NCBI GenBank assembly: GCA_013042825.1 | Contig: JABDPL010000004.1 | Span: 1 to 7,759 of the forward strand | Length of the DNA: 7,759 bases | Direction: 5' to 3' | Source: Flavobacteriaceae bacterium | Lineage (GTDB): Bacteria > Bacteroidota > Bacteroidia > Flavobacteriales > Flavobacteriaceae | Part shown: positions 1-6,133 of the stretch, piece after piece | Position numbering within the stretch: the first letter of the stretch is position 1 | How the letters are laid out: each line of letters opens with the position of its first letter | Notes under the pieces: generated by a model | What the model was told of the DNA's origin: nothing | The model's database searches: none | The model's input: only the letters and a program-made list of their open reading frames with translations | Position numbers and translations under genes: made by a program

Positions 1-536
1 CTCCAGAACGAAAAATTACATCCTCGTATCTTTTTCGAAAGTTTACTGGTTCTTCGGAATAACTTACCCAAAACAGGGATACGGATATTCCGGGTTCTTC
101 GACTTAATCCATGAATAAAAAAGGGGAAGGTTATGCGTTTATTTTCCAGGACATCATTTACAAGGTTTTCTTCTATATTGACCCTGGAACCATATAAGTA
201 GGTGTGCTTTCGAGCGGCTTTCGTATGCTCTTTTATGAAGTGGTTGTGCATAATACAGTCACCATCAATCTGAATAATATAATCGCCAGATGCCGCTGCA
301 ATAGCCTTATTCAGAATTGTCGTTTTTCTGAAACCTTCATCCTCATGCCAGATATGGACAATAGGAATACTGAACTGTTCCCTGTATTTCTCGATCATCG
401 CCCTGGTATCCTCAGTTGATCCGTCATCGGCAATAACGACCTCATCCGGTAAAACGCTTTGCGATTTCAGGCTTAAAAAAATCAATTCCAGGGCTTCCGG
501 CCAATTGTATGTTGGAAATACCAGGCTTGTGGTCAT
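1..536 (-). CDS. Family 2 glycosyltransferase, 3' end cut by the window
   Basis: Likely transfers a sugar from a nucleotide-sugar donor to a growing surface glycan at the cytoplasmic side of the membrane. Translating leftward from the ATG at 536-534 gives 178 open codons up to the window edge. A GT-A fold is visible: N-terminal strand TTSLVFPTYN, nucleotide-binding ADDGS (residues 36-40), FRKTTILNKAI (69-79), and the metal-binding DxD as DGDC (91-94). The last visible residues, GCNFSFW (172-178), match the GCNxSFWR signature of the galactosyltransferase C-terminal (Glyco_transf_7C) region found in GT2 enzymes such as chondroitin-synthase-like proteins. About 70-100 residues are probably missing. 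The start is chosen because the GT-A strand begins immediately after it and the divergent gene lies just upstream. The divergent pyruvyl transferase neighbour supports a role in polysaccharide assembly. Donor and acceptor cannot be read from the sequence. Confidence 0.9.
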   Translation of the reverse strand, partial: MTTSLVFPTYNWPEALELIFLSLKSQSVLPDEVVIADDGSTEDTRAMIEKYREQFSIPIVHIWHEDEGFRKTTILNKAIAAASGDYIIQIDGDCIMHNHFIKEHTKAARKHTYLYGSRVNIEENLVNDVLENKRITFPFFIHGLSRRTRNIRIPVLGKLFRRTSKLSKKIRGCNFSFW

Positions 537-603
537 CTGTTCTGTAAAAATTCGTTACCTCTGCGAAACTTTAGTATATTTCCTAGCTTTTCCATGCAAA
601 GAA
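537..603. promoter_or_regulatory. Divergent promoter region between the glycosyltransferase and pyruvyl transferase genes
   Basis: This 67-base spacer separates two divergent start codons, so it should hold promoters for both. On the + strand TATATTTC at 575-582 matches seven of eight positions of the Bacteroidota -7 box TAnnTTTG and lies 21 bases before the ATG at 604. I do not see a convincing TTG-type -33 element at the right distance. No clear -7 box was found for the minus strand. The assignment rests on layout plus one near-match. Confidence 0.3.
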
Positions 604-1518
604 ATGAAAATTAAAAAGATTCTCGGGAAAATTATACCGGTTGTTGACGGCGACTCTCTTAAGCGGCATGTTTCAAAAAAAGTATTGAATTCAGAGCAGT
701 CTGAGTCAGGAGTCATAAATATTCATCGACATGATCACACCAATGTCGGGGACTTTTATTGCGCGCCATATTTGTATTTCAAGGAATTACAGGGACGTTA
801 CCTTGACATTTATGGCATACGGGTAAAAAACCGCAAGATCAGATCGCAATGGATCGATGCCGTTTCGAATAATAATTTAATAGTAGGCGGTGGTGGACTC
901 TTTAATCTCAAGCATTTCGAGATCCAAATGCAACTGTTCGAATCCCTGGCCGAACAGGGGAAAAAAATTGTCATCTGGGGCGCCGGTCACAATGCCATAA
1001 ACTACTCCAGTTTCAATGCGAACAGGCAATATAATGTTGATATCAATGCCTTCGGAATGGCTGGAACACGTGATTTCAGCATGAATAACGAATGGGTTCC
1101 CTGTGTGAGTTGCATGCATGATATCTTTGATCGATCGCACGATCCGGAACATGCGGTGGGAATAGTATTCCATAAAAACACCCTCCGGAATAAGTCCTTA
1201 TTAAAACAACTGGAAACCTACCCATCGCTTTCCAACAGATCAAATCTTCAGGATATGATCGATTTTATCGGGAGATCAGAAATTGTGGTCACCGATAGCT
1301 ACCATGCTCTCTACTGGTCGATGCTGATGGGTAAAAAAGCCATAGGAATTCCAACCACATCAAAATTCTTCGACTTCAAGCATCAACCCCTGATTTCATC
1401 GTACAATACTTTCGAAACCGACCTCAGCAAAGCCTTTTCTTTCGATGGCCTGCTGGAAGAATACCGCGAAAAGAATCGTAATTTTGCGAGTCGTGTATTT
1501 GATTATCTCAACCTATGA
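604..1518 (+). CDS. Polysaccharide pyruvyl transferase family protein
   Basis: Members of this family (PF04230) transfer pyruvate from phosphoenolpyruvate to a sugar of a capsule, exopolysaccharide or wall glycan, making a ketal. Some relatives have other roles. The 304-residue protein shows HTNVGD (45-50) near the N terminus, the glycine-rich GGGGLFN (95-101), WGAGHN (125-130), AGTRD (153-157), and the C-terminal TDSYHALYWSMLMGKKAIGIP region (230-250), which corresponds to the family's SxHxxxxAxxxGxP donor-site block with H234. I start at the ATG at 604 rather than the in-frame ATG at 505, because the extra 33 residues would overlap the divergent glycosyltransferase gene and look non-homologous. 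The stop overlaps the next gene's start (ATGA at 1515-1518). Pairing with a glycosyltransferase supports a glycan substrate. The family call is good; the exact reaction is inferred. Confidence 0.82.
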   Translation: MKIKKILGKIIPVVDGDSLKRHVSKKVLNSEQSESGVINIHRHDHTNVGDFYCAPYLYFKELQGRYLDIYGIRVKNRKIRSQWIDAVSNNNLIVGGGGLFNLKHFEIQMQLFESLAEQGKKIVIWGAGHNAINYSSFNANRQYNVDINAFGMAGTRDFSMNNEWVPCVSCMHDIFDRSHDPEHAVGIVFHKNTLRNKSLLKQLETYPSLSNRSNLQDMIDFIGRSEIVVTDSYHALYWSMLMGKKAIGIPTTSKFFDFKHQPLISSYNTFETDLSKAFSFDGLLEEYREKNRNFASRVFDYLNL

Positions 1519-2078
1519 TGCGAGAGGAAATAAAACGGGCAATCGCTGCCCTGAGATCGGGGAAACTTATACTCTATCCTACCGACACCGTATGGGGGAT
1601 CGGATGCGATGCCACCAACTATGACGCTATCCGGAAGATCTATGAGCTGAAGCAACGGGAAGAGGCCAAAAGTATGATCTGCCTGGTAAGCGATATCAAA
1701 ATGCTGCAACGCTATGTAGAATCGGTGCCTGAAGCCGCCTATGATATCATAAAACTCTCTGCTAAACCAACCACCATTATTTATGATAAACCAAAAGCTG
1801 TTGCCGAAAATGTGATTTCATCGGATAATACCCTCGGCATCAGGGTAGCCAGTGATAATTTCTGCAGGTCGCTGGTCGCCGCCTTTAAGAAACCCATTGT
1901 TTCTACCTCTGCAAATATCAGTGGGCAACCCACACCCTTGGGGTTTGATCAAATATCGGAAGACATTTTAAAAGGTGTGGACTATGTTGTAAATTTGCAT
2001 CGCCAAAAGCGGTCGGAAAAAGCCTCATCAATCATCAAGCTGACAAACGATGGGCAAGTTACCGTAATTAGGGCATAA
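1515..2078 (+). CDS. tsaC: L-threonylcarbamoyladenylate synthase (Sua5/YciO/YrdC family)
   Basis: Makes threonylcarbamoyl-AMP from threonine, bicarbonate and ATP. This is the first step in forming t6A at position 37 of tRNAs reading ANN codons; TsaD and partners then transfer the group. The 187-residue length fits the single-domain TsaC/YrdC type rather than the longer Sua5 with an extra C-terminal domain. Visible motifs are YPTDTVWGIGCDA (21-33), the K-x-R block KQREEAKSM (46-54), TLGIRV (106-111), STSANISGQPTP (130-141), and ASSII (170-174) near the end. The usual WPGPxT segment is replaced by SAKPTTII (82-89). Two start codons are adjacent: 1515, giving a 4-base overlap with the upstream stop, and 1518, giving a 1-base overlap. 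Either implies translational coupling to the pyruvyl transferase gene. A YciO-like paralogue with another role cannot be fully excluded. Confidence 0.9.
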   Translation: MMREEIKRAIAALRSGKLILYPTDTVWGIGCDATNYDAIRKIYELKQREEAKSMICLVSDIKMLQRYVESVPEAAYDIIKLSAKPTTIIYDKPKAVAENVISSDNTLGIRVASDNFCRSLVAAFKKPIVSTSANISGQPTPLGFDQISEDILKGVDYVVNLHRQKRSEKASSIIKLTNDGQVTVIRA

Positions 2079-2109
2079 AGGAATTGATTATCGGGCTTTA
2101 CGAGCATTC

Positions 2110-3537
2110 ATGAATTTCAAACAGGCACTACAACATAACATCTTTTCTGTAATTTCCGAATCCGCCGAATCATTGAGCATTGACGCCTACGTCATCGGGG
2201 GATTTGTCAGGGATCTGATACTTGAACGCGGACTGCACAAGGATATCGATATAGTTGCTGTGGGAAGCGGAATAGGTCTTGCCGGGGAGGTGTCTCGAAG
2301 GCTTCCGGGGCATCCGAAAGTTCAGGTATTTAAGACTTACGGCACGGCCATGCTAATGCATGAAGACCTGGAGATCGAGTTTGTTGGTGCGCGAAAAGAA
2401 TCCTATTCAAGGGATAGTCGAAATCCTGTTGTAGAAAGCGGATCCCTGGAGGACGATCAGAACAGGCGGGACTTTACCATCAATGCCCTGGCCTTAAGCT
2501 TGAGACCGGATAATTTTGGAGACCTCCTGGATCCATTCGAAGGCATAAAGGATCTTCAGAATAAAATCATCAGCACACCTCTTGATCCCGATATTACCTA
2601 CAGTGACGACCCTTTGCGTATGCTCAGGGCTATTCGGTTTGCCTCACAGCTCGATTTTGAAATACAGGACGATTCCCTTGAAGCCATTCACAGAAATGCC
2701 GATCGCATCAGCATTATTACGGCAGAACGCATCGTGAGTGAATTGCATAAGATAATCGCATGTAAGAAGCCATCGAAAGGATTCCTTTTACTGGAAAAAA
2801 CCGGACTTCTCAAATTGATCATACCGGAATTAATTGCTCTGAAGGGTATTGATGAAGTTGAAGGTCAGCGACATAAGGACAATTTTTACCATACACTGGA
2901 AGTACTCGATAATATTTCCAGGGAAACCGATAATCTTTGGTTGAGATGGGCTGCTCTGCTTCATGATATAGGAAAGGCTCCGACAAAACGATTTTCAAAG
3001 AAATCAGGTTGGACGTTCCATGGGCATGAGCTCGAGGGTTCTAAAATGGTTTATAAATTATTTAAAAGGCTCAAAATGCCTTTGAACGATAAGATGAAAT
3101 ACGTTCAGAAACTGGTTCTGCTGAGTTCCAGGCCGATTGCCCTATCGAACGATATTGTCACCGACTCCGCAATCCGGCGATTGGTATTTGATGCGGGTGA
3201 CTATCTCGACGACCTTATGACACTTTGCGAGGCTGACATAACCACTAAGAATCCGAAGAAATACAGGAAATACCTCAACAATTTCAAACTGGTTCGGAAA
3301 AAGGTAGTTGAAGTTGAAGAGCGCGATCAGATCCGGAATTTTCAACCGCCGGTCTCCGGGGACCTGATCATGAAAACATTCAGAATATTGCCCTCAAAAG
3401 AGATCGGGGTCATAAAGGAGGCCATTAAGGAAGCTATCCTGGAAGGTGAGATCCCAAATGAATTTGAGGCCGCTTATAATTTAATGCTGGAAAAAGGAAA
3501 ACAATTAGGACTAACACCACATGATGAAAGACAATAA
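2110..3537 (+). CDS. cca: CCA tRNA nucleotidyltransferase with HD domain
   Basis: Adds or repairs the 3'-terminal CCA of tRNAs using CTP and ATP, without a nucleic-acid template. The 475-residue protein has the class II nucleotidyltransferase head: GGFVRD (30-35), the metal-binding DIDIV (D45 and D47), the RRDFTINALA block (119-128), and DDPLRMLRAIRFASQLDF (166-183). A middle RNA-binding part follows, then an HD phosphohydrolase domain with H261 in HTLEVLDN, LLHDIGK (H285-D286), FHGHE (303-307) and a later aspartate near 376. HD-containing versions can also carry 2',3'-cyclic phosphodiesterase or phosphatase activity. The start follows tsaC by 31 bases with no intervening terminator-like structure. 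The last 17 bases overlap the ctaA start. Poly(A) polymerase I shares the head domain, but the HDIG-type domain favours a CCA enzyme. Confidence 0.93.
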   Translation: MNFKQALQHNIFSVISESAESLSIDAYVIGGFVRDLILERGLHKDIDIVAVGSGIGLAGEVSRRLPGHPKVQVFKTYGTAMLMHEDLEIEFVGARKESYSRDSRNPVVESGSLEDDQNRRDFTINALALSLRPDNFGDLLDPFEGIKDLQNKIISTPLDPDITYSDDPLRMLRAIRFASQLDFEIQDDSLEAIHRNADRISIITAERIVSELHKIIACKKPSKGFLLLEKTGLLKLIIPELIALKGIDEVEGQRHKDNFYHTLEVLDNISRETDNLWLRWAALLHDIGKAPTKRFSKKSGWTFHGHELEGSKMVYKLFKRLKMPLNDKMKYVQKLVLLSSRPIALSNDIVTDSAIRRLVFDAGDYLDDLMTLCEADITTKNPKKYRKYLNNFKLVRKKVVEVEERDQIRNFQPPVSGDLIMKTFRILPSKEIGVIKEAIKEAILEGEIPNEFEAAYNLMLEKGKQLGLTPHDERQ

Positions 3538-4537
3538 GTACGTCATATACTGGTTATTGGCAGGCTGCCTGCTCATTTTTACCATGGTCGTGGTAGGCGG
3601 GATAACCCGTTTAACCCATTCCGGGCTATCGATGTCAGATTATAACCTGATCACAGGCACCATTCCGCCACTAAATGAAACCGAATGGGAAGAGGCTTTC
3701 GAACTGTACAAGCAATATCCCGAATTTCAAAAACTAAACTATAACTTCACAATAGAGGACTTCAAGTCTATCTACTTCTGGGAGTGGTTCCACAGGGTTC
3801 TGGGACGGGTGATCGGACTGGTCTTTATCATTCCGTTTATCTACTTCCTAATCAGAAAACAGCTCAGCAGGCCCACCATCTATAAAGCCCTGATACTTCT
3901 GGCGATGGGAGGTTTCCAGGGATTCCTGGGATGGTATATGGTAAAAAGCGGACTGGTAGACAGGCCCGATGTAAGTCATTATCGTCTGGCCGCTCATCTC
4001 AGTACAGCATTCCTGACCTGTGCCTATACACTTTGGGTTGCACTGGACCTGCTTTTTCCGAAGAAAAAAGAAGCTGTTTTGAAGATGCGTAAAATCATTC
4101 GCTGGAGTTTCGCCCTTCTGTTTATTCAGATTGTCTACGGCGCGTTTGTGGCCGGACTCGATGCCGGTTTCCTGCACAACCACTGGCCCATGATGAGTGA
4201 GGGTCAATTTATGCACGATACGGTTTATTCGGAACAGAGTCCGTTATGGAAGAATTTTATAGAGGGCAAGAGCGGCGTGCAGTTCATGCATCGGTCCCTG
4301 GCTTATCTCGTGGTGATTTCAATAGTGATCATCTGGAGAAAGAGCAAACAAATAAGCTTGAGCAGGTACCAGAAGATGGGTGTAAATTCACTTTTGATAC
4401 TGGTAGCCTTGCAATTTGTGCTAGGTGTGCTTACCATTCTCATGCAGGTACCCGTTTGGCTGGGAGTTGCGCATCAGCTCGGGGCATTTCTTTTGTTGAT
4501 GAGCATGACGTTCACTATGCACCGTTTTAGCAAATAA
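3521..4537 (+). CDS. ctaA: Heme A synthase, COX15/CtaA family
   Basis: An inner-membrane enzyme that oxidises the C8 methyl group of heme O to a formyl group, giving heme A for aa3-type cytochrome c oxidase. The 338-residue protein has about eight hydrophobic segments: near 8-27, 94-111, 120-140, 156-178, 192-212, 258-272, 288-308 and 312-333. The four family histidines that ligate heme are visible: H91 in FWEWFHR (E88 is the conserved glutamate of ExxxH), H159 in RLAAH, H257 in QFMHR, and H318 in VAHQ. GGITRLTHSGLSM (26-38) is the N-terminal signature. The loop cysteine pair of Bacillus-type enzymes is absent, and the long loops resemble the mitochondrial/proteobacterial class. ATGs occur at 3521 and 3524; either overlaps the end of cca, so translation is probably coupled. 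It implies that this organism respires with an aa3-type oxidase. Confidence 0.95.
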   Translation: MMKDNKYVIYWLLAGCLLIFTMVVVGGITRLTHSGLSMSDYNLITGTIPPLNETEWEEAFELYKQYPEFQKLNYNFTIEDFKSIYFWEWFHRVLGRVIGLVFIIPFIYFLIRKQLSRPTIYKALILLAMGGFQGFLGWYMVKSGLVDRPDVSHYRLAAHLSTAFLTCAYTLWVALDLLFPKKKEAVLKMRKIIRWSFALLFIQIVYGAFVAGLDAGFLHNHWPMMSEGQFMHDTVYSEQSPLWKNFIEGKSGVQFMHRSLAYLVVISIVIIWRKSKQISLSRYQKMGVNSLLILVALQFVLGVLTILMQVPVWLGVAHQLGAFLLLMSMTFTMHRFSK

Positions 4538-4542
4538 ATTGA

Positions 4543-4550
4543 TATTTTTG
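4543..4550 (+). promoter_or_regulatory. Possible -7 box ahead of the pRiA4b ORF-3-like gene
   Basis: TATTTTTG is an exact match to the Bacteroidota housekeeping -7 consensus TAnnTTTG and sits in the 18-base gap between ctaA and the next gene, five bases before its ATG at 4556. If used, transcription would begin at or within a few bases of the start codon, giving a leaderless or near-leaderless mRNA. No good -33 TTG lies at the usual distance; the nearest candidate, GTTTTAG around 4524-4530, is a poor match and too close. T-rich sequence gives such matches fairly often. Confidence 0.35.
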
Positions 4551-4555
4551 CCACA

Positions 4556-5065
4556 ATGATCTATCGATTTCGAATTATTCTGGATAATAAAGAAGAAGAG
4601 GATATCTTCCGTGACCTTGAGATCAGGCAAACCGATACTCTTGAGGATCTTCACAATGCTATAACACAGGCTTTTGGTTTTGATGGAATGGAGATGGCTT
4701 CCTTCTACCTCAGCGATGATCAATGGAAGCAGGGCGAAGAGATAAGTTTATTTGACCTCAGTGAGGGACAGTCCGAAGTACGGCTGATGAACGAGACTGT
4801 TCTTGAGGATATCCTGGATGAAGACAACACCAAACTGATCTATGTTTATGATTTCCTGAGTATGTGGACATTCTTTGTTGAGCTGGGCGAAATCGTTGAA
4901 GAGTCGCGGGGCACCGATTATCCTAACCTTATGTTTGTTCATGGTCAAATTCCACAGGAAGCACCGGAGATCACCTTTGAAGGCGAAGATCTGGATCTCG
5001 GTGATGGGTCAGACTATGGTCTAGATGATTATGAGGACTTGGATTTCGAGGAGAACTGGAACTGA
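4556..5065 (+). CDS. pRiA4b ORF-3-like family protein with acidic C-terminal tail
   Basis: Function unknown. The protein resembles the plasmid pRiA4b ORF-3 family (PF07929, also labelled IS1096 TnpR-like), which is widespread on chromosomes despite its mobile-element name. Of 169 residues, the first 130 or so form the domain: opening strand YRFRIILD (3-10), TLEDLHNAITQAFGFDGMEMASFYL (28-52), where the family has the LHxxIqxafgwdxxHlyxF pattern, then IYVYDFLSMWTFFVEL (95-110). The family's usual YDFGDxW appears here as YDFLSMW, so the glycine-aspartate pair is lost. From residue 135 onward 15 of about 33 residues are Asp or Glu, and there is no Lys or Arg after R118, suggesting a disordered acidic tail. 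It follows ctaA by 18 bases and is the last gene of the rightward train. No transposase or plasmid gene is nearby, so a mobile origin is not supported here. Confidence 0.78.
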   Translation: MIYRFRIILDNKEEEDIFRDLEIRQTDTLEDLHNAITQAFGFDGMEMASFYLSDDQWKQGEEISLFDLSEGQSEVRLMNETVLEDILDEDNTKLIYVYDFLSMWTFFVELGEIVEESRGTDYPNLMFVHGQIPQEAPEITFEGEDLDLGDGSDYGLDDYEDLDFEENWN

Positions 5066-5071
5066 TTCGGC

Positions 5072-6133
5072 TTACAGAATATAGCCTGTGCGGACACTTT
5101 CATAATTCCTTTTTACAAAATCGAGAGCTGATCTGAGGATCTCTCCCATATTCTTACTCCTTTTGAAGTTTACATCATTGGTATACCCATAAATCTCTTT
5201 CTTAAGCTGATTTACGTTATCTTCAGAAGAGATTGTATCATCTATCATACAATCGACGAGAGCTTCAATCCGGTCCTCATAGCTGAGCACTCGCCTTACC
5301 ATGATCGATCGTTCCTCCAGCTTATACTGATCAACCGATTCCTCCTGAAAAAGCTCGGATACCATAGAAACCATCTGAAAGTTTTCCTTAAAAAACTGTG
5401 GCCGGTAGATCTTGAATTTACCCTCGTAGGACTGCTGGTCAAAATCTATGGCCCTGATCTTGTAAACCACCTTGTCGAAATCATGAGTAGGTACAATTAC
5501 GTAATTGTACGACCGCATGTCACCAAGTAAACGGATCATACATCGCTCATTAAATTTCACAAACTCCTTGGCTATCTGGCTGCGTTCATTCTTATCGCAG
5601 TTGGGAAGCATGTCCTTGATGAAGATATCCCCCGGAATTCCTGTAATATGTTCTTCGATCAAGGTATCCTCATATACGAGGAAGTGAAGGTTATGCGGCG
5701 AGAGCATATGTTCCAGTTCCAAACCATAGATCCTTGAAGCGTCAGCCTTTTTAACATAGAAATGGGTATAATTATCATTAAGGATATTCCGGATCTTTAT
5801 CCTGAACGGTTTTGAATTTCCGAAAGTGCAGTAATCGATGGCATCGATATTAAGAAAGGGGATGGTGGTCTCAGCCCCATCGGAATGCAACAAGGTGTAT
5901 ATTTTCTTCAGGCTCAGATCGATCTCCTCTCTCTCGAAATCATTATAATACACCCGAATCCATAGCGTATCCTCGTTGTTTTCATCATAAACAGATATTG
6001 AACCCTGGAAACGGAGGAGATCGTCATAACATACCGGTATCCGCATATTCCTGCCATAGACCGCCAGGTAATCGTTCAATTTTTCAGATACGGGATAAGA
6101 CGGTTTTTTCTTCGATATTTTGAGATCATCCAT
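5072..6133 (-). CDS. Uncharacterised protein with a degenerate kinase/phosphotransferase-like domain
   Basis: I do not recognise a named family. The 353-residue soluble protein has no signal peptide or membrane segment. Its order of motifs resembles a protein-kinase or aminoglycoside-phosphotransferase fold: a lysine-bearing strand HFYVKKAD (124-131), a helix with glutamates LELEHML (138-144), a hinge-like LIEEHITGIPGD (158-169), then GDMRSYNYVIV (204-214), which parallels the HGDxxxxN catalytic loop with D205 and N210, and about 20 residues later AIDFDQQSY (228-236), which parallels the metal-binding DFD/DFG. The N-terminal 120 residues look like a separate beta-rich domain. The start is the ATG at 6133-6131; extending to the TTG at 6217 adds a 28-residue stretch that would fill the divergent promoter region. 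It converges on the pRiA4b-like gene with a 6-base gap. The fold is inferred from motif spacing only. Confidence 0.72.
   Translation of the reverse strand: MDDLKISKKKPSYPVSEKLNDYLAVYGRNMRIPVCYDDLLRFQGSISVYDENNEDTLWIRVYYNDFEREEIDLSLKKIYTLLHSDGAETTIPFLNIDAIDYCTFGNSKPFRIKIRNILNDNYTHFYVKKADASRIYGLELEHMLSPHNLHFLVYEDTLIEEHITGIPGDIFIKDMLPNCDKNERSQIAKEFVKFNERCMIRLLGDMRSYNYVIVPTHDFDKVVYKIRAIDFDQQSYEGKFKIYRPQFFKENFQMVSMVSELFQEESVDQYKLEERSIMVRRVLSYEDRIEALVDCMIDDTISSEDNVNQLKKEIYGYTNDVNFKRSKNMGEILRSALDFVKRNYESVRTGYIL
5491..5510. repeat. Perfect 20-base palindrome inside the kinase-like gene
   Basis: The half-site GTACAATTAC is followed directly by its exact reverse complement, with no spacer; the flanking bases (G on each side) do not extend it. 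It encodes the YNYVIV residues of the putative catalytic loop on the minus strand. By a simple count, roughly 0.007 perfect 20-base palindromes are expected in random sequence this long, though codon constraint could produce one. The palindrome is certain; a function is not shown. Confidence 0.6.

Noticed and set aside
204..419. Open frame on the + strand, 71 codons
   Set aside because: It lies wholly inside the minus-strand glycosyltransferase, whose translation shows clear family motifs; the + strand product has none.
505..603. Upstream extension of the pyruvyl transferase gene to the ATG at 505
   Set aside because: It would overlap the divergent glycosyltransferase by 32 bases and add 33 residues with no family similarity; the ATG at 604 gives a normal N terminus.
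3848..4216. 122-codon minus-strand open frame
   Set aside because: Shadow of ctaA, whose heme-ligating histidines and membrane segments fall in the other frame.
4246..4530. 94-codon + strand open frame inside ctaA
   Set aside because: Out-of-frame shadow; the ctaA frame there encodes QFMHR and VAHQ.
4556..5065. Mobile-element origin suggested by the IS1096/pRiA4b family names
   Set aside because: No transposase, terminal repeats, integrase or plasmid genes nearby; the gene is tightly packed behind ctaA and the family is common on chromosomes.
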